Shown here piece after piece: positions 56,846 to 64,000 of a stretch of DNA of 64,000 nucleotides. The notes beneath the pieces were generated by a model. The model was not told where the DNA came from and ran no database searches. It saw nothing but the letters and a program-made list of their open reading frames with translations. This DNA is from Leucogyrophana mollusca (Eukaryota; Basidiomycota; Agaricomycetes; Boletales): NCBI GenBank assembly GCA_021014945.1, contig MU266329.1:291598-355597 (forward strand). Reading direction: 5' to 3'. How positions within the stretch are numbered: the stretch's first letter is position 1; every line of letters starts with the position of its first letter. A program made the translations under genes and the position numbers.

Positions 56846-57286
56846 TCATGACTGGGCAGTGCTAAGAGTCTGGTATTTCCGTTTTCCTGCCCAGCTCCAT
56901 TTCAGCTAATGGCCGTGTTAGTACATGGCGCAACAACATATATCGGCCAACGCACGTGTGTCTGCGCCGCAAGGTAATAAATCGTCCCAGGGACGAATAC
57001 GAAGCCACACAGCGTTACCCAGGTTGTGCGACGAGTGAATCTGAAATGTTTGTACGCATCCTCACGCTGCAAAGTCATCAGTAAATCGTAGCTGGGAACC
57101 AAGAAGATTTCAAGTATGCACCATACGATTCCATCGTTCGATTGCGGGGTCAAGCTACGGGCAGCTGGATGAGTATTGAGCCATCTCGCGTTTTTTGTAG
57201 CACACCTTTACGAATGCTTGCAAGTGGAATTATTCCTCTCAGCATATCGCGTGCGAGCAAAAAGAGTACTCACAGTGGCCGGCCAT
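56846..57286 (-). CDS. Complex I NDUFB4-like (B15) accessory subunit
   Basis: A single-span accessory subunit of the membrane arm of mitochondrial NADH dehydrogenase. Five exons (57274-57286, 57206-57216, 57122-57154, 56956-57066, 56846-56905) sum to 228 nt (75 aa). The product begins MAGHSFVKLDPAIERWNRM, then REDAYKHFRFTRRTTW leads to the membrane helix VTLCGFVFVPGTIYYLA and the tail WSWAGKRKYQTLSTAQS. The second exon is only 11 nt. Without it the first exon cannot be joined in frame, and with it the expected VK-x-DPAIERW motif appears. The last intron contains a perfect-looking branch site (TACTAAC). The gene is divergent from the RRM/G-patch gene with 146 bp between ATGs. Confidence 0.85.
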
Positions 57287-57432
57287 GGTGGGGGAGAGCA
57301 GGAGACCGTGTTGGGCTTTGTTTGGTGCCTTGCCAATGTTGGAACCATGTAAATTGTAATTTGGCCCCACGCTTGCTTTCAACCACCATTCTCAATTCTT
57401 TCGCTTTCTTTCATTTGCTTGGATATCTTGCT
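57287..57432. promoter_or_regulatory. Shared upstream region of the NDUFB4-like and RRM/G-patch genes
   Basis: 146 bp between divergent ATGs. It contains CCAAT inside CCAATGTTGG (57333-57342), a candidate site for the HAP/NF-Y complex that controls respiratory genes in fungi. Factor binding is inferred only from this word. Confidence 0.4.
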
Positions 57433-60308
57433 ATGGCTTACAATCGCGACTGGGACCATGGGAAGGATTCATGGATCGACAAAGGCGCCTGGAACGGTGG
57501 CGACAGGGGAAATGTCAGAGGGAGAGAAGATGACTATTACGGTGAGGGGAAACGTAGGAAGTTCAACAATGGTGTTCGTATCGACCATCATGTGGTTAGG
57601 AGTCTTTCCCTGATGCTTTCACAGGGATATGGTGCCGATCAGTCCTATGACGAGACGGGTTATGATATCGGTTCCGGCCAAGGCAGACAGAATGACTACT
57701 CCCAGGACTATTCGCATGACGACCGCACCCAGAAAGGTTTCCAGAGTAAAAAGCGACTTGTGCCCAGCGAGCCCAGTCCCCATGTTATATTTCTGGGCTT
57801 AGACCCCGATTTCTCCGAAGCGGATGTTTGTCGACAGAGTTTCAATGCTATTGAGTTCCAAGCTGAAACGAGCCATAATTTTAGCTGCAGGCGTACCTTT
57901 CCAGCAACGGATGCAACATCGAAACTGTGACCATCATTAGAGACAGATCAACAGGCACTTGCCCATTTGTATTTATGTCTGCGCATGCATTGACCATTCC
58001 TTGGCCGTTGGATTTTCAAAGGTGTTTCAAAGGGCTTCGGCTTTGCCCAGTTTCCGACTGTTGACCACGCCCGTGCATTTGTGGACCCACTCTTTCCGTT
58101 CATCCAGGTGCCGCCTCCCGCTTCGCATGGGGCTTCTGCGTCGGCTACCTTCTACAAGGCACTCGAGACTGGTATTCCGCACAATGGACGCCGCGTCAAG
58201 ATCGATTATTCACAAAGTGTTATGCCTCATGAGAAAAGCCGAGCACGTCAGAACCTGAATGACGGCACACGCGACATAGGCAACGCTCAAGTACCTGTAC
58301 TACTCTTTCGCGGGCTCGACCCACTGTCTGGCCCCCAGGCTATTGCGCAGGCCATGATCAATTCAGCCGGATTTGGCAAAGAGGGCGCTAAGGGTATGAG
58401 GAGGATTATTTTGGTCAAGGACAAAGTCACAATGGCCAGTTTTGGGTTCGCTTTTGTGGAGTTCGTTGACGTGCAGGTACCCCCGCTGTGTTCCTTGGCT
58501 GTTGCACTTCTGATCGTCTCCTAGTCTGCATCTACGGTTTTGGGGAACAGCATGTCTCCTCAAATACATCCGTCTGGTTTCCGAATATCAGATCGCCCTG
58601 TTGCTGCGTCATTCGCACACCCTTATTCATTCCAGCCGGTGACAGATCACATACTTCGCGACGATGCGTCCATTCCATCTTCGCTCCATCTCGGAGGCGT
58701 CGAGGATACATTCGTCAAATACTGGGATGAATCAGCAACCGTCGCTGTACTTGAGTTCAAGGTCGAGGAGCCCGCTCACCCTTTGAACCAGCCCACCTCT
58801 GGACTCACTAAAGACAAGAAAGAGAAGAAAAAGGTCAAAGGTACGTTAGTATTTGAGTCAGACAGGAAAGTTTAATCCTCAGAGATCCTTCAGATGAAGT
58901 TACCAAGAAGCCTCCGGCACCGTCCGTTCTCCCGGTATCGGACAAGCCTGTGACGCTAAATTTCAACAAAGGCGGTACAACAGGTGTCAAACCGCTTGCG
59001 GCGCTTACAGGACCCAAAGCGCCCCCTCCGATGGCCCTAGGTTTCTCTGCTGAAGACTTTGCCGCTGATGACGACATGGCCGAACAATCTACGACGGCAG
59101 AAGATAGCAAAGGTCACATTCTCCGCTTGGAAACGCCCTTTTTTCTGACTTCCATACTTCCTTACAGTGGCTGCAGCCAAGAAGGTTGCGCCCTTGATCG
59201 CTAGTAAGAAGGTGCGGGCAACCATCATCAACTGGCCAATCTTTCGGTTTTTTTTACGCATCACAGGTCGTCAATAATATCCAGAAATGGAATCAAGTTC
59301 AAGAAGAGCTCAAAGATGACTCGAATGTTCATTCGCCGGTACTAACAATTATCTCTACCCCTTCATCGAATCTCAACTATCTTAGGACACTGCTCATGTT
59401 GAGAATATACAGGCCCCACGTCCCCAGTCATCTGTCGCGTCTCCCTTGAGCTCAGCGGCGCCATCGACTACCGCCAACCCAGACCCCCCAGAAGTCGAGT
59501 TTGAGTTCTCAGACACCACTGCTATGACGTGTCTCCTCTGCGCAAGACAGTTCAAGACGATGGATCAACTGAAGCGCCACAACAAGGAATCAGATCTACA
59601 TAAGGCTCGCTTTCCAAATTCACCTCACCTGTTTGCCTTCAAAACTGGTCTAACGTATGCTTTTTCTATCCTGCCATTCCCGTCGATCCCTGCAGAAAAA
59701 CTTCAAGGATGCCAATTTGCGAGATATCGCACGTCAAAAAGCGAATGCCGCAAAGCAAACGGCGTCTACTAGGTCTGCGGAGCAACCCAAATACCGCGAC
59801 CGAGCCTCAGAGCGACGGATCATGCACAACCAACCTGACGTTCCACTCCCTGAGAAAGACAACGGTAACAACGGGAAGAAAAGGCGACACGCAGAAGGTC
59901 CACCCCCGCTGCCCTCTCCGCCCGCTCCCCCTGTCATCCCTGCTCAGGACGAAAGTAATGTTGGCAACAAGCTGCTGAAGATGATGGGATGGAAAGAAGG
60001 ATCTGGATTGGGATCAAGCGGTGATGGTAGAGTTGACCCCATGTGATCATCTCATGATAACCTTGTGTTTCTATACGCTGACTGAGCTTCTTTTACAAGA
60101 CAAACGGCGATTTATGCGCAAGGTGTTGGTTTGGGAGCTTCCAAAGGGAAAGAGATAGGCAAGTATGCCGAAGGCTACTCCGGCTATGTGCATATGGCGC
60201 AGGATGCGGTGAGTACTACATGATTTCAGCGGAAGGATGGCAAAGCCCCTCGTCAATCGGTTACTCAATTTCCTTTTGAGACAGGCCCGAGAACGCTTTG
60301 CGAGTTAA
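57433..60308 (+). CDS. RNA-binding protein with RRMs, C2H2 finger and G-patch (RBM5/10-like)
   Basis: A likely pre-mRNA splicing regulator in the nucleus. The N-terminus is Gly/Asp/Arg-rich (MAYNRDWDHGKDSWIDKG). RRM1 begins at PSPHVIFLGLDPDFSEAD, continues over a small exon (NIETVTIIRDRSTG) and reaches the RNP1-type VSKGFGFAQF. RRM2 runs from PVLLFRGLDPLSG to FGFAFVEFVDVQ. A C2H2 finger of the pattern C-x2-C-x12-H-x6-H is read in TCLLCARQFKTMDQLKRHNK. The G-patch starts GNKLLKMMGWKEGSGLG and ends in GVGLGASKGKEIGKY. This order matches the RBM5/6/10 family, though I did not see its OCRE or RanBP2 finger. One intron (57955-58021) has a GC donor (ACAG|GCACTT). Confidence 0.9.
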
Positions 60309-60446
60309 GGGCGGTGGAGGATAGTTTTTAGTCTGCGCTGATTTCATTCGGATACCTGATGCATGCTAAGAATCCATTTTTATGCTGGTTTGCGTATGAT
60401 CGATTACAGAACGAACGTAAGAGAGAGAGAATGTGTGTGTGTATGC

Positions 60447-61540
60447 TCAGACCGCAAGCAAGCCAAAGATGGACGTCAGAATTACAGCAAACGAGCCCCC
60501 CGCTGATGCGGCAGCGCTGTTGGCATGCGGAGTCTGGGCTACTGCTCCACCTGCAGACGTGCTTGGCGATGATGGTTTGCTGGCAGCCATTCCGGACAGC
60601 GTCGATGAAACAACCGCCGAAGTTGGCGAAGCAGAAAAGGTCGCAGTTCCTTCCTCGACGGTCAGGTAGTTCCCCTTGGCACGAACAGTAAGCTCAAAAA
60701 AACGGTGACTGGGGAGGAGAAACACGGACTGCTATGGGAGTTCCTAGATTAGCGCTCTAAATAAAGTCATCAGAGTCTTGCGAATAGAGGCTCAACCAAA
60801 CACTGACCGTCACATAGTCCTCGAGGTTGAACACCGACACGCCCATGTTAGGCTGAGAGAAACCAGTGGGAGGAGTAAACATTGCCGGCTGCGAGAAAAG
60901 CAAGACGGCGTAACTTGTGAAAATGCCATCGGTGTAAGTATACAGTTACAGCGTGAACACCAATATCTACCGATGTGCGCCACTTCCGGACGGAGGCGCG
61001 GGTCCCGCATATTGGGTAATGGCGGTACCACCCTCGATGGAAATTGTGTTGCCTACTATGTGAATTATCGTAGAAGTCCTGACCTACATCTGCGACTGAA
61101 CAGACATACCTGCAACAGTCACTCCGTTGACGAGCCAGTGGCGGGTCTGGCCCTTAGTTTCATCGGTACCGGGAGGGCCAGCATCGGCCATTACGAGGGT
61201 ATACTTGCCAGTGAAAGACACTGAGGAATTGGCGGGTGTCAGGGAGAGGCTGGGGGCGGGCTTGACCTCTTCATAGTCCTCATTAGGCAGGTAGGGAGGA
61301 AGGGAACGGTGAACATAACTTACGAGTTTGCGTCAATGCTTGGCCGGGTGAGATGTTTCCGACACCACTGTAGGACACGGTCAAGACTGCACTCGGGTTG
61401 AACGAGGGCAGGAGTGAGGGGACCAGCCCCGAGCCAGAGAAGTGAGCCTGTATGGCAGCGATATCCAGCACGGGGTCATTCGACTGGGCTTGCACAAAAG
61501 GAATGAGTGCAAGAGAAAGGATGACAGAAAGAGAGATCAT
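60447..61540 (-). CDS. Secreted PEBP-like protein with Ser/Ala-rich, possibly GPI-anchored tail
   Basis: A member of the phosphatidylethanolamine-binding protein superfamily, which in fungi includes carboxypeptidase-inhibitor-like proteins; the ligand is unknown. Five exons (61324-61540, 61110-61268, 60971-61055, 60808-60913, 60447-60692) sum to 813 nt (270 aa). A signal peptide opens the protein (MISLSVILSLALIPFVQAQS). PEBP landmarks are YTLVMADAGPPGTDETKG (the D-P-D-type loop), TRHWLVNGVTV, the GPAPPSGSGAHRY ligand loop and LLFSQPAMF. The C-terminal ~60 residues are Ser/Ala/Gly-rich and end in a hydrophobic stretch (SFAVILTSIFGLLAV), which suggests a GPI signal. The last intron is 115 nt, longer than its neighbours, so a small exon may be missed there. 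Confidence 0.85.
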
Positions 61541-61774
61541 TTTTGATTACTGGCGGGGTAGTCTATACTTATCGTATGAACGGAAGGAGAGATGTTGAAA
61601 TCCTTCCCTACATTAACCGACCCTTTGAGCTTCGTCAAGCCGGTACTCAACATGCACAAACAATAGAAATTCCAAGGGATTCAGGAATGATAGCGATGCA
61701 CAAGCAAATATATGAGGCTGTAAAAGCAAATGAAATACAGATAGAAAAACATCTAAGGAATATAATCAATAATG

Positions 61775-64000
61775 TCATGACGTGTCCATCGTAGACTCCG
61801 GGTCCGCTGGTATATCGGGGGTGCTGGGCAGATCTCGCAAGCTCACCACAGGTGACGCATGCTCGGATTGCGAATCGCCATTCTCGCTCAGAACTTCTGT
61901 TCTCCACCGTGCCCGTCGCCTTGGTGTGGGGGCGGTAGGGGACAGAGGCATAGAAGTTCCGAACCCATCAGCTTTCAGCCGAGCCAACATATCCCGTGCA
62001 AGGTCGGCTGGAGCTGCACTTGACGCCTCTGCGGCTGCGGTGTTGATTAAGGGGAGAGGTGCACGGGCATCAGCTTTTGGTCGGGTTCGGCGGGTTCTTC
62101 TTCCCACTGTGTCGCCGTTGCGCAGTTTTTCTAGGAGATTATCCAAGACAGCGTTATCCTCCTCTTGGGGTCCAGTCTCCTGAGCGTTCTGACGGAGCAG
62201 CCTAGTTTCGGCCATAGCCTGTTTCCGCTTCTCTGTTGCCATCTTCTCCTCCGCCGCCGTCTGATTGTCGTTCTTACATTTCTATGGAAAACAGTGAGTG
62301 CTCCTTCGGCATTGAGTGTAGATTGGACTCACTCGGTAAGAAGTTACAAAAGTCTTGAAGATGGCAAAGAATTCTGTCGAGGTCAAGTTTTTGTCATCCT
62401 CGCCATAGTATCTGACCACTTCGGTGAACGTCGTATCTGCGTGGTTAACATCGTCGACCAGGTCTTCCAGTTTCGAACTGGCTTTGCCGACAAAACTCCA
62501 CATTTGTCGGCTGTAGCCATCATTCTGGGCGATATCGGTGTAGTGGTCATTCAACTCTTGTCGTATACGTTTGAGTCCGTCACGCAATTCGCCGAGATCC
62601 TTCCGTATATCTTGTATGTTCACTGCAGAAAGGATGAGATGTTTGCGGCTCGGCGAAGAAATTGGAACTGGCCTCGATATGCTTCGGCAGGTTTGGAGAG
62701 TTCTTCAAGGTATTCCTCCATGTCAGGGAAATGTTTGGCAACCGTTCGCTCGAGGAAATGGAGAAGGGTGGTATTATTGACGGATTTCGTATCGACGAGC
62801 TAAGGAAATTTTAGCGTCAAGCATTACGAACGAGAGGCTTGCATACTTTGTTGATACTGCTGACACGGAAGCCGAAAGCACCGCCTTTGATTCCAGTGCC
62901 GTTCATGTAATTCCCGATCATGAGGATGAGCTAGTTGAAATGGTTAGATACAGTTAAAATAGGTGACTTCATCCGCTCACGTTGAGGAGCTCTTTGAAGT
63001 GTTTGGCGTGTAGCAAGGCCTCACCGGCCTCGCCGACTTTTCTTGCACCCTAAGGCCGTTGTTTTAGCGGCGGCAAAGATGCAACAGAGCAGACCCACGT
63101 CGTCTAAGAGTAGCCATGTTTCCTCGAATTTGCACTTGTAGAGCATGCCTTCTATGCGAGGATCGAGTCGATCGATCTGAATAAGTTTCACCATGAGACG
63201 ATCTGAAGGATGCAAGCCGGCAAGCTCCTCTGGCTCGGCATTACGATACACATTCAGTTTCCCGACCTAACATACTCGTGAGCAGGGTGACACGTTGAGT
63301 TCCGCAGCTCCTGACCTGCTCTGGTGTGGGTAAGACGGGTTTAAGTTCGCTCAAAAACAATTCAGTGCACATCTCTTGATCGAATTGCTGAATCTTTCTA
63401 GCGATCTCCTCTGGTTGTAGCTTCTTTATCCGCTGGATTAGAATTTCTAGGTGGGGTGTTAGCGTGGCTACAAGTGTAAGAAATCTTGCTTACCGACGCG
63501 CTTCTTGGTTTGTGGGTCGAGGACACTCTTGAGCTCAGCTTGTTTCTGTCTCGCTATTAAAGGAAATCCGTCAGCATCGCCCCAACGTTAAGGGGAGGTG
63601 CGGAATATTACCCATTAGGTTGATCATCAGCTGCTTGGCCTTGAAGTCTTCTTCCATCTCCGTCCAAATACCATCGGCTTGCAGCTTCATTAGCATTTCT
63701 TGCTCTTTCTGTGGCTCCTCGTTGTTCCAAAGGGTTTTGCCGACTTGCTGCTGGGGAAGTTTGTCCCACTGTAGCTGTTTCATCTTTGTGCCCGGAGTAA
63801 AAGGCATGTCTTTGCGAGCTGAAAGCAGAACGTTCAGGTTCGCTCCGAGGAGCATTGAAGCACGGGCAGAGCTGGGGGCAGAGCTGGGTGTAGATGCAAT
63901 GCCTCTGAAAAATGATGGTGGTGGTGGCGGCGGCGGCGGGGTAGGAGTAGACGATGAGTGCGAAGAAGGAGTACCAAGATACCCGATGGGTGGAGGCGGG
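61775..64000 (-). CDS. Formin (FH1-FH2 actin nucleator), 3' part only
   Basis: The C-terminal part of a diaphanous-type formin that nucleates and elongates unbranched actin filaments at sites of polar growth; the 5' part lies beyond the window. At the edge a polyproline FH1 tract (PTPPPPPPPPSFF, near 63900) is seen, followed by the FH2 start (MPFTPGTKMKQLQWDKLPQQ), NNEEPQKEQEMLMKLQADGI and FKAKQLMINLMG. Further FH2 segments are PEELAGLHPSDRLMVKLIQI, the NGTGIKGGAFGFRVSSINK region, and SRQMWSFVGKASSKLEDLVD with VRYYGEDDKNLTSTEFF. The tail is basic and then Ser/Pro-rich (ATEKRKQAMAETRLLRQ), a usual DAD-type position. Introns are short and frequent. Confidence 0.93.

Noticed and set aside
60430..60445. 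GTGTGTGTGT run as a microsatellite
   Set aside because: Only about five units long, too short to be notable.
1..64000. CRISPR arrays, operons, phage or secondary-metabolite clusters
   Set aside because: The window is spliced eukaryotic sequence. No regular repeat-spacer pattern, phage genes, PKS/NRPS or terpene synthase domains are visible.

Overview
This window is a gene-dense piece of a nuclear chromosome from a filamentous basidiomycete, most likely an Agaricomycete. The reasons are many short introns (about 45-70 nt), gene spacing often under 300 bp, and protein sets typical of that group: SconB/Met30, an OPT transporter, GH63 glucosidase I and a GSK-3 kinase. The organism call is an inference from gene style, not from a marker gene. 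Most real genes are split, so the single open frames show only parts of them. I rebuilt exon chains by eye and checked that summed exon lengths divide by three for POLD2, the MFS carrier, CMC2, QCR7, NDK, SMG6, the SDR, the NTF2-like gene, the PGG-motif gene, the dioxygenase, Met30, GSK-3, glucosidase I, ATG8, the Rad57-like gene, COQ7, the NDUFB4-like gene and the PEBP-like gene.

Layout. 0-6 kb: DNA polymerase delta subunit 2 (+), a 2-kb gene-free stretch with retroelement-like signals and hairpin repeats, and a monocarboxylate-type MFS carrier (-). 6-9.4 kb: mostly non-coding, with a decayed or unresolved bZIP-like gene (-). 9.4-19 kb: OPT oligopeptide transporter (+), CMC2 (-), transketolase (+), QCR7 (-), nucleoside diphosphate kinase (+). 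19-30 kb: SMG6/EST1-type PIN nuclease (-), SDR oxidoreductase (-), NTF2-like protein (-), an unrecognised PGG-motif protein (+), tRNA-Leu (-), DODA-type dioxygenase (+). 30-34.5 kb: Met30/SconB F-box WD40 protein (-) and GSK-3 (-). 34.5-38.4 kb: a gene desert ending in a broken tRNase Z copy. 38.5-48.2 kb: an orphan protein (+), glucosidase I (-), a flotillin-like SPFH protein (+), ATG8 (+). 49-64 kb: a multi-span membrane protein (+), a Rad57/XRCC3-like recombinase (-), HID1 (-), COQ7 (+), a complex I NDUFB4-like subunit (-), an RRM/G-patch splicing protein (+), a secreted PEBP-like protein (-), and the 3' part of a formin (-) cut by the window edge.

How they relate: this is housekeeping content rather than a cluster. 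Respiration is well represented (QCR7, COQ7, CMC2, NDUFB4-like), and each of these genes sits head-to-head with a neighbour across a short shared promoter. I found no CRISPR array, secondary-metabolite cluster or new defence-like system. The points most worth a second look are the dead tRNase Z copy, an unusually high number of GC-AG introns (six, all supported by frame), two micro-exons of 11 and 12 nt, and a possible alternative 3' end of SMG6.
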